Below are positions 11,880 to 28,124 of a DNA stretch of 64,000 nucleotides, piece by piece. The notes under the pieces were generated by a model. The model saw only the letters and a list, made by a program, of their open reading frames with translations. It was not told where the DNA came from and made no database searches. Source of the DNA: Palaemon carinicauda (lineage: Eukaryota; Arthropoda; Malacostraca; Decapoda; Palaemonidae); the NCBI RefSeq assembly GCF_036898095.1, contig NC_090739.1:64079747-64143746 (forward strand), read 5' to 3'. Positions within the stretch are counted from its first letter, which is position 1. Each line of letters begins with the position of its first letter. Position numbers and translations under genes: made by a program.

Positions 11880-12535
11880 ACGTCAATATTACTAAACGAG
11901 TATGAATCTGAAGTTATTGAAATCAGATAAGGTTGAATTTGACCTTTCAGGATTTTAGAATGTCAAAGGTCATGATATTATTTTAAATTCCATAAGTGGT
12001 AGTCTATGTCTATTATATTAACCAAGTGCGTATCTGTACTCGCTTGAAAATTCTGGCACTCTAAAATTTGGTGACCTTGAAAAACCAACCACCTTGCCTT
12101 GAACTTTGAACCTACTAATATTGAAAACAATGTATTTTACATATATAATTACATTTTCGGCACCGAAAAATAAATATTTTGGTTTTGGTTTCTAGTATAT
12201 CGGATAAAATTTGACGCAGTTACAGCAAACAATCGATTCAGACGTTTTGGGTCACCGTAACCTTGACCTTGACCCTATAAAGTCCAAATTTTAATGAGGT
12301 CTATTGTGTGTTATAATGCATCATCCATAAAATTTCAATTAATTTGGTCTGGTAGTTTTTCCGTAAAGCTACTAACACAGAAAGAAACAAACGAACAAAA
12401 AATCTACCAAAGAAAAAAAAAAACTATAACCCTTACCCAACTAAGCAGGAACGTGGTAATAATAAAAACAACAACAACAACAACAACAACAATAATAATA
12501 ATAATAATAATAATAATAATCGGAACCCGTGTAGA
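11880..12535. repeat. Degenerate repeat rich in 'gaccttgacc', ending in (AAC)n(AAT)n
   Basis: Short motifs of the type gtgaccttgaa and aaccttgaccttgaccctat recur at about 11940, 12075 and 12258, and a compound (CAA)n(TAA)n tract closes the block at 12467-12521. This composition is typical of a decayed non-autonomous repeat. It shares the aaggtcaaggtc-type motif with 4574-4775 but is otherwise different. Confidence 0.4.
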
Positions 12536-12727
12536 TTACGCAAAATGATATTTTCAATACTAATTATCTTGTTCCTAACCTATACATGTTTGATTAAAAT
12601 GTGATAAGATTTGACTTGTATATTTATTTTAAAAATTCAGCAATACATGAAACAATTATAAAACTTTTTTATATACAATATTTCTAGTGAAGGTAGTTCC
12701 TCTTCTCTGGCCATGAGTAGAATTATT

Positions 12728-12925
12728 CTAAGGACAAATTTTCACTCTTACACTGTTCATAGACCTTGCTCTTGAGAAGGCTACATAAAGTTGTCCATGA
12801 GTAAAGCAAGGTTGTGGTAGGTAGATCCCAACCTTATCGAAAGTCTGTCCTTGAGCTTTATTAATGGTCATTGAATATGATAGGCGGACGGAAAATTGAG
12901 TAATGTTTAGGAAGATTTGAAGCAA
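12728..12925 (-). pseudogene. Helitron/PIF1-type helicase C-terminal fragment
   Basis: The frame encodes 'VRLSYSMTINKAQGQTFDKV' followed by 'GQLYVAFSRARSMNSV'. These are the last two conserved helicase motifs of superfamily 1B (motif V, the T-x-x-K-A/S-Q-G-Q-T signature, and motif VI, the Y-V-A-x-S-R-x arginine-finger signature). This exact style is found at the C-terminus of PIF1 and of the Rep-helicase protein of Helitron rolling-circle transposons. Only about 60 residues remain. The Walker A and B motifs and any Rep nuclease are absent upstream on the minus strand. A Helitron remnant is the likeliest source given the setting; a PIF1 retrocopy is the alternative. Confidence 0.75.
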
Positions 12926-12929
12926 AGGG

Positions 12930-13710
12930 TGATCAGAATTATGAAAAATCTATTACAATAAGAACAGATTAGTAGTTAAAAGAAAAGGCCCGAGATTAAT
13001 TTTATAATCTAGTTTGTGGAAATTAATAGAACTCACTTTTTTGTCTAATATTCAAAAAAGAGTAAGGCGCTAAAGAAAAAATTGGGAAAACTATATAAGA
13101 TGTGCTTTGGTTAAGTAATCAAAGTCTAATGTGAATTTGTAAGAGTATACCATGAAATTATTTTCGTTTTCTTTAAAGCATGACACACAAAATAAATAAC
13201 ACACGCTATCGTATTAGTAATAATAATAATAATAATAAAAACAAAAATGCTAATAATAAGAATAGCAATTAACATATATCACAATATCGAATGTTTACTT
13301 AAAGTTGTCATATTTGACAGAAAAGAAATTAGACCCAAACCCACATTACGGATGGTTAGGAATTTTCACACTCACTTACTGACATCAGCTTCTACTAGTT
13401 GCTTACTAATCGGAAAGTTCGACGGTATAGATAAAAGGGCAGCAATAGACTTCAGTTACTTAGTATTGTAATTTTGTATTGTTTATTTATTTTATTATTT
13501 TTCAGAACTGTATTGCTATTCGTGCAAGTATATCTTCATATCTACTGATACATACATTTCTTTGAAATTTTTACATTTTTTGACTTAGTCGTTTAATTTC
13601 TAAAAGATTAATGTTCCTTACGTGGCCTTCTTAATATAGCTTTGATTACAGTGACTAAAATATGATTAAGGTCTCAGAGTAACCCAGTAAATTGAAAAGG
13701 ACTAGTTAAT
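12930..13710. other. Unassigned DNA
   Basis: No Helitron remnant or other family could be followed into this stretch. The small plus frame at 13247-13471 has no recognised motif. A short (TAA)n run lies at 13216-13238. Confidence 0.4.
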
Positions 13711-13992
<282 letters not shown>

Positions 13993-13994
<2 letters not shown>

Positions 13995-14296
13995 TTGATC
14001 TGCATGACAATAAATGAGGTCACTAAAATGGGTTCAGTGATTCTGTTCCTAAAAGTTAAGATAAAATGTAATCTGAGAACCATTACTGCAAGCACCAACG
14101 CCGGCGTTCTTAATTGTGCATCGGAGAAGCCGGGTGGATTAGACAAGTTGTGGGATCAGAGGTAATGATGAAATTATTATTCGCAGGGAGGTACGACCGT
14201 ATCTGTATTACGCATTTCTCTCAAGTAAAACGGAATATACAAAATACTTAGATTTTACAATACATCCAGTGTAAAAAAGAGCAAAAAATCATTCAT

Positions 14297-14372
<76 letters not shown>

Positions 14373-15135
14373 ATTCAAACTCGATTTACCTATCCCCATA
14401 AAAGAACAATAATCTGACCTTTTGTAAAGAAAAAACTCTCGTCATTTTGTGTTGGAAGAGTAAAAAAAAAAAAAAAATAAAAAACGTTTCTTTTCTTCCT
14501 CAAAAGGAAACGACAAATCACGTTCCCAATTTTGATCTTCTTTTCACCCGCACGTCACCTCAGTTTTGGAACGACTGTCCTCCCATTAAACGTATTTTAC
14601 TTTTAAAGGTCACGACTCCGGTAGCCGGTAGGAAATGAATAACTATCATCTTTATAAACTCTAATGGCTTCCTCTTCCCCTCTTCATGGTAGTGGGAGAA
14701 ATAGAGAGATTCATAAATAACTTCTTTATGGTTATAAGATGTCTCTTGTTTTCCTTGATTTTTTTTTTTTATTCTGTTACTGATTTACAATTATCTTTTA
14801 GCTCTTTTAAAATTTGGTATTTTTATTGTTGTTTATGAATTTATTTTTTTAACGTGATCTTCAGCAAAACATTTTTGTTTCTGAAATCAAACATCGCTTC
14901 CCGATAGGTAAAAAATAATTTTCTAAAACCTTACTTATTTCCCTACTTAAAGTTTTATTTACACTAAAAAGAGATCAGTTTTTACCTGTCTTTTGTTTTG
15001 ACTGCATTTGAAATTGGTGAACCCGAAAATAAACACAAGGACTGGGTTCGTCTAAATGAGTTTTTCCTTTACAAATAAAGTAATGTATTCTATCTATTCT
15101 ATCACGTAAAGATGTTATGCTTATAAGAAACGTCC

Positions 15136-15136
<1 letters not shown>
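13993..15136. other. Unassigned DNA with a (GA)n tract
   Basis: (GA)n lies at 14300-14371 and an A run at 14464-14476. Nothing else is recognised. Confidence 0.4.
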
Positions 15137-15178
<42 letters not shown>

Positions 15179-15405
15179 GAGGAGAGAGAGAGAGAGAGGA
15201 TGAGAGAGAGAGAGAGAGAGAGAGAGAAGTGAGGGAGGAAGAGGGAATAACAAAAAAAATGTTAAGATACCTCTAAAAAAATAACCCTTTTATTCCTTCT
15301 GTCTATTTGGGTTTACACTGGAACAAAATGGCGTCACATGAAGGCATAGAGATGACCCTTCACCCTCGTATACAAACAAGGGGGAGATAAAATTGCAATA
15401 TACAG
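15137..15405 (+). repeat. GA-tract repeat family G1, copy d
   Basis: An interrupted (GA)n tract (15137-15227) is followed by a flank ending in 'aaggcatagagatgaccctt' (15342-15361), 'gtatacaaacaagggggagat' and 'aaaattgcaatataca', which align with copies a and c. Confidence 0.6.
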
Positions 15406-16510
15406 ATTTTCCTTTAGAATTTACATTCTAACTTTATGGTGCTCGAAACCATTCTATTATATGAAATTGTTGGTAAGTGCTTGTATATCATATTATGAAT
15501 ATAATTGTAAGATTTTTCTAAAAAAAAAATAAAGGGGTTCTCTCACCCTCAATAATGCAAAATGTCTAAAAATGTCTAGCAGTTCTACTGTTACAGGGAA
15601 TCTTTTTAATGTATTAGCAATTTCTTTAATGGGTATTAATTTTACAAGTTTCTGGAAAAAGTAATACATATCTCTAATTCTTATTACTACATAAAAACAA
15701 TTTTTTTCCTTTGTCATTTTAATTCTAAAGGAATAAGATAAAAGCATAACTCTCTGATATTTCATAAGGAATAACAGGAAAAATTCCTTAGTATTTTTTT
15801 ATATAACATTACAAGAGAAAAATCCTTTAAGATATAATTATTTTAATCCCTGTCTCCCATCTCAAAATTTATCCTTAAAATGAAAGAAAGGACATCTGTA
15901 AACAAAATTGGAATTCGATGCTTTTTTTCATAGCAGATATATATATATGTGTCTTGGGAACGCTCTCTCGTTCCTAAACCGTTTATTGCAATTCTGAAGA
16001 GCGACAAGGCATCTGCCCTATACACATTAGCCTCTAGAGAGAAACAAATAATTCGGTAATGGGATGGAAACATGCATAAGATAAAACTGAGCTTTGTAAA
16101 GATATCTAGCTATAAAATGGCAGAAATAGTCAGTTAGAGATGATTAATTGATTAATTGATCTTGAGTTTTTGTGGCATTCTGGACATCAAAGGTCATTGA
16201 CGCCGATATCGTTTGTTATGGATAAAGAATAAAAGGAAATTCAATTTAAAACCCAAAAAGCGAAGATGTCCTAATAAGAGTTAAAAGAAGGAATAAAAAT
16301 ATACGATTTGTTATAAAAAACAAGTTTGGACCCATCATAGTGACCGTAAATTTATCAAAATAAGTTAAAAAAGGAATGAAAATTAAAAAAAAAAGCCTTA
16401 TGAAAAGACAGTAGCTGAAGCGAATAGTTTACAGTTAAAGCTGAAAAACTCGTAAAGAGAAAACAGTAAGATTACTTTTATCTTCCAATATTTCATTGCA
16501 GAAAGACTTC
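15406..16510. other. Unassigned DNA with a possible dispersed-repeat trace
   Basis: Around 16139-16205, taattgattaattgatc is followed by 'tggcattctggacatcaaag' and 'gtcattgacgcc'. I recall similar strings from decapod repeats, but there is no second copy in this window. The rest is unremarkable. Confidence 0.3.
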
Positions 16511-16514
16511 ATAA

Positions 16515-20012
<3,498 letters not shown>

Positions 20013-20224
20013 GTTTCATCTGTGGAAGTAAAATAAAGTGTTAGAGACAGCCTTTATGTGACCACCTGTAGTAGATGGTGATTTACAGAATCTCGAGGAA
20101 AATAACGAAATCAACACACATTGTTTGAATTTTCCGTCAATCAGTAAAGCCTATAAGGTGAAATAATTCTATCCCAGTCTTTCGAGACTAGAATAAAATG
20201 ACGTACTGTGTAGTATAAAATCAT

Positions 20225-20440
20225 AACACCCAAGTGGCCATCAAGCTAGGACCGTGGAGGGCCAGGCAATGGCTGCTGATGACTCAGCATATAGACCTAT
20301 AGTCTCCCCTAGCTTACAAGGCTGGTGAGGTTGCATACACTACTACAATAGAAGCTATCAAGCTGGAGCCTGTCTCGAACTCCCGTCTAACAGATTGACA
20401 AGCAGGGACGTTTTCAATAGGTCACCAGTTTATTCTCAGG
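20225..20440 (-). mobile_element. tRNA-derived SINE, minus strand
   Basis: On the minus strand the head reads 'ctggtgacctattgaaaacg' (A-box-like; normally a cctagtggt-type box) followed about 35 bp later by 'ggagttcgagacaggctcc' (B-box-like, GTTCGA core) at about 20379-20361. The spacing fits a tRNA-derived polymerase III promoter. The body continues through 'tgctgagtcatcagcagcca' to about 20230. I recognise the body as a common decapod SINE from memory. It is not a functional tRNA. Confidence 0.75.
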
Positions 20441-20689
20441 TCAAATTATCGATCAACATCACCTCATTGTAACGTCGTCTTTTGTTTTTCCATTATCATT
20501 TATAATAAAATCCAAACTATTATCAAGCTTCAACGCAAAATCTAATATAGAATTACGACTATGAGCTCCGCTGTTGGAAATTCCGGCAGGCACGTTAACG
20601 ATCAGACTGTAAACCCACACGGCAGTTATACGTGAGGTAATGCAAATGATTTGCTGTATTTCACCTAAATGAAAATGCAAACTGGTATA

Positions 20690-22075
<1,386 letters not shown>

Positions 22076-22297
22076 TGTACCACCCGTGTGTCACATGATC
22101 GTACATAGTAACGACATCTCTCTTTTTTGTATATATCAATAGTAACGACATTTCTCTTTTTGTATATATCATCCTTTGTATCTTCGCTCTCCCCTCGCAC
22201 TGACAACAACTTGCATCAACCTGTTTGCTTTTGTTACTGTTAACTGTTAACAAAATGGGTTGCCGGTTGGACAAAATATAGCCTGTTGTATTTTGTG
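22076..22297 (+). mobile_element. Probable 5' part of a Ty3/gypsy LTR, interrupted
   Basis: The block begins TGTACCACCCGTGTGTCAC, is promoter-like (two imperfect 34-bp units with agtaacgacatctctctttt and tgtatatatca at about 22109-22175, then a pyrimidine-rich initiator-like stretch), and stops where LINE coding sequence starts. The segment immediately before the gypsy gag (25433-25491) looks like the missing LTR 3' end. I infer one LTR split by the LINE. A solo LTR of an unrelated element is the alternative. Confidence 0.5.
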
Positions 22298-23247
22298 ACA
22301 GGAGTGGCATAGGCACTCAAGAATGCATCACAGATGTCCTCACAACAATTAATGACAAAAAAGCCTTTGTCATATTCCTTGATCTTGAGAAAGCTTTCGA
22401 GCTCGCCAGCTCACCAGCTATCCTCTTCACACTTGTTGAAAAAAGAGTTAAAGGACACTTACTGGCCTGGACTCGTAACTACACATTAAACCGAGAAGCC
22501 AGAGTCACGTTCCAAGGAAAAACCACCGATTTCATCCCCCTAGAAAACGGAACACCACAAGGAGGCATTCTAAGCCCCTACCTTTTCAATCTACTAATGG
22601 AGAACTTAGCCACTTTAAACCTACCAAATGGGGTGGAAATCTTCACATATGCAGACGACATATGCATTGTATGTCCACACACAGCACAAATAAGAAATGC
22701 TACCCAAAAGGCACTAGACATGATCCAAGCCAAATGCAACGAACTTGGCCTTAAGATCAACACTAACAAAACCAAAGCCATGGATATAAGACACCCGCAA
22801 AACCCTCAGAATTTCACACTGAGAGGTGAAGTCATTGAATGGGTGAGTCAATTCATGTACCTTGGGGTAATCATTAGCAAACCCCTATCACTGGCTAATG
22901 AAGTAACCCATCTCAGAGAAAGGACAAAGATTCGTCTATCAGCCATGAGAAGAATGACCTCCCTAAAATAAGGAGTATTAAACAACCTCCTAGGACTGTT
23001 TTATCTGCAAGCAATTCGATCCCACATCGATTATGCAGTACCCACACTCACTGCACTGACAGACACTCAAAAAGCATCATTGGAAGTAATCCAAAACAAT
23101 GCCATAAGACTCATCAGTGGCTCTCCAATGTGGACAAGACTCTGCTTACTTAGAGCAGAAACCAACCTAATTCCCGTCAGCTAGGATTGACATTAGGAAT
23201 AGCAGCATTATATTCAAGCCAATCATCGCAGACAGAAAAAGCCCATT

Positions 23248-23363
23248 CAACAACAAATTAAAAAGACTTCTACCCCTAGCGGAAGAACTAGACCCGCCAA
23301 ACTCTCAACAACAAATTAAAAAGACTTCTACCCCTAGCGGAAGAACTAGACCCGCCAAACTCT
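23248..23363. repeat. 58-bp tandem duplication inside the I-like LINE
   Basis: The 58-bp unit starting 'caacaacaaattaaaaagac' is repeated without visible differences at 23248-23305 and 23306-23363. Since 58 is not divisible by three, the duplication itself shifts the reading frame between RT and RNase H. Confidence 0.95.
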
Positions 23364-24510
23364 CATGCAAAGAAACTACTAGACACACTCAGAAGGATGC
23401 AAATGCAAAATGAGGCCCACTAAACTAAGGGACAACAAAAGCATGAGGGCTACAGCACTCCTGCCCCCTGGGATCAGGACCCCATCAAATACAACTTTAC
23501 CATCCTTCCAGCAGCAAGCAAAGCCCTCTGCACACCTGAGTAACTCACTGAAGCTGCAAAGAATGCAATCAGAAACACACCTGTGCCTAACATCTACTAT
23601 ACGGATGGATCATTAGACCGTGCAATCCCTGCAGCAGCCGCTGCAGTTGTCTCTAAATCAGGATACAGAGAAAACTGCAGACTTTCTAACCATGCCTCCA
23701 CACTGCAAACTGAGCTAGTGGCTATTGCAAAAGAGCACTCTGCCAACCTACAAGATGGAAACACAACGATCCATACAGATTCCAGAGGAGCCATCCTGGC
23801 CCTCAGCAACAAAGAACCCACAGAGAATGTTTACCTCATCACTGCAATTCAATTACTAGCCTTAGTTCACCAAAGAAACAACAGGCAAGTAACCTTGAAT
23901 TGGATTCCAAGCCATACCGGAATCTCTGGCAATGTCGAGGCCGACCACCTAGCCAAATCGGCCCTAAAGTGCCAGACTATTAGCATAACTCTGCAACCTT
24001 CACTCAAAATCATCAAGAATCAAATGGCTGCCTACTGTAACATCCAAAAGACAAGTGATGTAAGGCGAGCCTTCCTAGATGGATCAAGATCTGCAAAGTG
24101 GTATATTGAAGCTACAAACATATTACCACACCCAATTGCAAGACAAACACCCCGCCAAGAAGCAGTTTTCATCTGCACACTGCAACTGGGATATCTATGC
24201 AGCTGGGAAATTATCTTAGACAACGGCGAAGACCCAGCAAAACAGCATAGACCAATAAAACCATGAAACTACTGTAATCGAGACACAGAAGAACCTCTAC
24301 AGCACTATCTACTGCAATGTCAGGAAACAAGTCTACTTCGACAGGATCTCAACCCCAACAATCCTGCAACTGCAACAGCAATTGTCAAACACATAATTGA
24401 CAATTTTGATACTGTCTCAACCTTTCTCCGCAGCTACCCTCCACCAAGATAACGTTGCAACAGCGCCAATCGGCAACCTAAGCAACCCTTTTATCCCCCC
24501 TTCGGCTTCT

Positions 24511-24860
24511 TTGTTAGGATCAGAACGATTGTTGGCGGCTGGGGGCAACAACTCGTACTCCTTATAGGGAAACAGTTTTGCCTGCCCGTCCGTTCTTCAA
24601 CGTTAAAGATGGGGGCGGAGTCGTCGGCAGTCTTTTTGGTTTTTGGCATTTCTTTCACTCGCAATCTCTCTCCTTTCAGTCTATCTTCCTTGTTGGAGTC
24701 AGAACGATCGCTGGCGGCTGAGGGCAACAACTCGTACTCCTTATAAGGAGACAGTTTTGCCTTCCCGTCCCTTCTTCAACGTTGAGGATGGGGGCGGAGC
24801 CGTCAGCGGTCTTTTTGGTTTCCAACATCTCTTTCTTTCAGTTCAGGTATCCATCCCAAC
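24511..24860. repeat. Imperfect 179-bp tandem duplication in the I-like LINE 3' region
   Basis: 'cagaacgat' at 24521 recurs at 24700. The units share 'ggcaacaactcgtactcctt', 'cagttttgcc', 'tcttcaacgtt' and 'gatgggggcgga'. About one base in ten differs, so this is an old duplication or a family feature of the 3' UTR. Confidence 0.9.
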
Positions 24861-25432
24861 CACTTACTGATTGAAGTCTCAATAATTACAATTATAAGTA
24901 ACTCTATTTTTATTTTCATTCTAGATTTAAAGGTACAGGAATGTTTATTCCATCCTTTCTCTACTACTCAAGCAGCTACAACTCCCTCCTTTCAGGTCCC
25001 TCTTACTCAGCTGAAATCTCACACTATCCCTCCACCTTAAAACTTAAGCTTAAACCACTACAAAGATTTTTACTTCACCTATACCAACATCTCCAACTAA
25101 AACTTTTCAACTACTTCCCGAGCTCTCCTACTTATCGGGACTTGCTACTATAATTTTTTTTCTCCAACTAATGACTGGAGCCAGTGGGCTCTTGGGAAGG
25201 ATGTCCCCTTCCCTCAGCCACCTACTTCCTTTCTCAACACAGACATGTAACCATCGCCTGTACCCATCACAACCGAAAACCTATCCCAATATCCTAAAAT
25301 AAAAGTTGCAGAATAATCCCCATCCCAACCATCTATCCCAATAAATCCTACAAAAACACCTACGGGCTGCAAGATTGCAAGAGCCCGTGTCTGGCCAAAA
25401 GGGCCAGGCAATCTTCAACAACAACATAATAA

Positions 25433-25508
25433 AGTTACTCAGTTGGTTTCATCTCGACTTTTGAGTCACAACTTACTCTTGCCCCGTCACATTGGTGATG
25501 CCGGAAGT
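25433..25508 (+). promoter_or_regulatory. Gypsy LTR 3' end and primer-binding site
   Basis: The LTR remnant ends '...gccccgtcaca' at 25491. It is followed at once by TTGGTGATGCCGGAAGT (25492-25508), in the position and style of the tRNA primer-binding site of arthropod Ty3/gypsy elements (usual form TTGGTGA-C-C/G-CCGGA). The first ATG of gag lies inside this site at 25498. Confidence 0.6.
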
Positions 25509-26400
25509 TAACTCACTCCTCCCGCCTCCCCCCCACCCCCTCACTGGTACTATAGCAGACTCCCTGGAAGTTGGCACTGCCCAATTCAAACTTTCATCGT
25601 TTGTCAGCGGAGAGGCATCTGCTTGGTTTCAGCGCGCAGAAGTCCAGTTCCGCATCAAGGGCGTGACTTGCTCAACCACCAAATCAGAATATGTTCTTGC
25701 GGCGATACCCGAGGACACCTTCCCGGAAATCTGCGCCTGTCTTTGTGAACAAGGAGACACCCCAATAGCACATGACACCCTCAAAACAAACCTTCTGCAG
25801 CAGTACTCGCCGTCGCCAGCCGCCCGTATAGCAAAGCTTCTTCAGCTCTCTCAACAACCGTTGGGGGACCAAAGGGCTTCGCTCGCCCTCAGGGAAATGA
25901 CCAGTATCGCTCGCCTGCAACCTGCCACAGACAGCTCTCCTTGTGAGGTGAACCTACCTAGTGCCCTTTGGGTATGCCGTTTACTCGAACCTGTACACGC
26001 TGCCATACCCAATGTCGATAGTTTACCCATAAAGGACTTGATGACCAAAGCCAATGCCCTTATGGACAGCCACTTCCCGACCTTATAGACCTCGACCAAC
26101 GCCTCCACTCCTGACAAAGAGGACACCTATTCAACATCAACCGAAGCTGACGTGAATACTGTAGGACATACACGCTTACCCCTGGACATGCCGCAGCAGT
26201 GACAAAACCACCCACTACCCACCACTTACTCGTGCCCCAACCAACGACTTCTACAGCCACTTACTGTCACCCATCAGCCGCAGTTTTGTTACTATCACTC
26301 CAGGTTTGGGGCTGCCGCGAAGAAATGTGCCAACGATTGTCAGTGGCCAAAAAACGTGTAAGTAGGCCATCACTTGTGGTGGTGGCCTCCCATGTTTCTA
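25492..26400 (+). pseudogene. Ty3/gypsy gag remnant
   Basis: A frame open to 26088 encodes a capsid-like gag segment: 'FVSGEASAWFQRAEVQFRIK' then 'TKSEYVLAAIPEDT', followed by a helical region with 'LREMTSIARLQP' and a 'LPSALWVCRLLEPVHAAIP' stretch. This is the usual layout of arthropod gypsy/mag-like gag, which forms the intracellular particle. Downstream of the stop, interrupted frames contain 'CYYHSRFGAAAKKC' near 26290-26330, which corresponds to the gag C-terminal histidine/cysteine motif leading into protease. Stops at 26086 and 26200 break the reading frame. Codon use is much more GC-rich than the surroundings, marking it as inserted sequence. Confidence 0.8.
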
Positions 26401-28124
26401 ATCTTTTCTTTTTACATGATGCAGGAACGGGCGTGCAATTTTTGGTAGACACGGGTGCTTGTCGTTCTTTTTTGCCAAGGGAACTCTTCAGGACATGACG
26501 AAGTCTGTTTAAGTCTGCTGACATCCGCCTGGTAGCTGCCAACAGATCTGCGATACCCATGTACAGTTACGAGAACCTCATATTATCGTTTGGAAACCTC
26601 AAATTTAAATGGAAGTTTCTTGTTGCTGACGTCACATTGCCAATCCTCGGTGTGGATTCCCTCTCTCATTTCCACCTTCTGGTCAATGTCGCCCACCGAC
26701 GATTGGTCAATGCAGACTCGTGCTTGTCGACACCTCTTCAACCCGGCCCCTCCAATCTCGCTCTCCACATCAGCGCACCCACGGATGCCTGCGCCTACCT
26801 CCTCACGTCGTACCCGGAAGTTTTCCGTACAGAACTTCACCAAACGCCCACGGCTCCTGCCAAACACGGTACTTATCACCATATCAAGACGACGGGACCC
26901 CCAGTCTTCACAGAGTTCAGACTTCTGGCTCCGGATCGAATGGCAGCCGCCAAACAGACGTTCGCCGAAATGGAAGAAATGGGCCTTTGCCAAAAGGCCT
27001 CCAGCCCATGATCGTCACCCTTACAGATCGCCCTTAAGAAAGATGGCTCCCCCCGTCCGTGTGGGGATTACAGGCGCCTGAACATGCAAACAGAACCGGA
27101 TCACTACCGCCTCCCAATCATTGCCGACGTGACCTCCTACTTGCACAAAGGGAAGGTTTTCTCCACGCTCGACCTCCTGAACGGGTATCATTAGGTGCTT
27201 ATGAACCCAGAAGACATCCCAAAGACTGCCATCACTACTCCCTTTGGTACATACACCTTCAATTGTTCTTGTTTTGGCCTTCGTAATGCTGGGGCCACTT
27301 TTCAACGTCTCATGGATGGCATCTTGGGGGACCTCCCCTTCTGTGCATGTTACATGGATGACATACTTGTGTTCTCTTCCTCAAAAGAGGAACACCTCCG
27401 TCACCTGCGCATCATGCTCGATAGCCTGCAACAAAACGGCCTTGTAGTCCGGTATGACAAGTGTACCTTTGGCACCAACGAAGTGTCATTCTTAGGGCAC
27501 CGCATCACTCCTGAAGGAGTCCATCCCCTCCCTGAGAAGGTAACAGCCGTTCACAACTTCACCACGCTCTCAACCATCAAAGCACTGCAGGAATTCTTGG
27601 GCATGATCAACTATTATCACCGTTTTCTACCAGCCATTACCGCCACTCTAGCTCCCCTCTACGCCTCCCTCAAAGGCAAGCCAAAAGACCTGAAGTGGGG
27701 TCCCCTTCAAGAAGTGGATTTCTGCAACGCAAAGAATGCCCTATCATCCGCTGCTGCTCTCACTTTTCCCGTCCTACATGCCCCTTTCCCTCTCTCCACC
27801 GATGCCAGTGACGTCGCTATTGGTGCAGTAATCTTCAGCAGAAAACTGGCGGTGCACTCGGCTGTCCGTCAATTTCACCATTTCTTAGAAGGTACACCCT
27901 TCGTCATTTGCACAGGCCACATGCCTCTGGTGCAGGCCTTCACTCGACAGTCTGACGCCTGGTCCGCCCGTCAATGCCGGCATCTCTCCGCCGTGGTTGA
28001 ATACCATTGCACCCTTCAACACGTCCTAGGGAAAATGAATTCGATTGCTGATGCCCTGTCAAGAAACACGTTGGCCGCCGTTCAACTGGGATTGGATTAC
28101 AACGCCTTGGCTGAAGCCCAATGA
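26400..28124 (+). pseudogene. Ty3/gypsy pol remnant: protease, reverse transcriptase, RNase H
   Basis: The protease carries its DTG active site at 26448-26456 ('VDTGACRSFLP'). RT shows 'FSTLDLLNGYH' (motif A aspartate), 'PFGTYTFNCSCFGLRNAGAT', YMDD at 27351-27362 and 'SFLGHRITPEGVHPLPEKV'. The connection 'LQEFLGMINYYHRFLP' leads to RNase H ('LSTDASDVAIGAV') ending 'GKMNSIADALSRN', followed by a stop at 28124. Known role in the family: maturation of the polyprotein, and copying of the RNA into double-stranded DNA in the particle. In-frame stops at 27009-27011 and 27192-27194 and a frameshift near 26495 inactivate it. The RNase H region is shorter than usual after 'GAVIF', suggesting an internal deletion. 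Confidence 0.92.

Larger units (their letters stand above)
22298..25432 (+). mobile_element. I-like LINE with RT, RNase H and zinc knuckle, 5'-truncated and decayed
   Basis: Coding begins inside RT ('SGIGTQECITDVL'), continues with 'FVIFLDLEKAFE' (motif A), 'TPQGGILSPYLFNLLM' (motif B region) and YADD at 22648-22659. After a stop at 22969 and several breaks, RNase H is intact at about 23583-24000: YTDGS, 'TELVAIA', 'HTDSRGAI' and 'SGNVEADHLA' supply the D-E-D-D catalytic set. A cysteine cluster follows at about 24264-24320 ('NYCNRDTEEPLQHYLLQC'). RNase H downstream of RT is characteristic of the I group of non-LTR elements (I, ingi, Nimb-like); the subgroup is not resolved. The 3' UTR of about 980 bp ends 'caacaacaacataataa' at 25416-25432. 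It lacks the endonuclease and ORF1 and cannot be autonomous. Confidence 0.85.

Noticed and set aside
20225..20440. Possible functional tRNA gene
   Set aside because: Only box-A- and box-B-like elements remain. The acceptor stem does not pair and the body continues as SINE sequence.
22076..22297. Solo LTR of an unrelated element
   Set aside because: The right border coincides with LINE coding sequence and an LTR-like end reappears just before gag at 25433-25491, so a split LTR is simpler. Not excluded.
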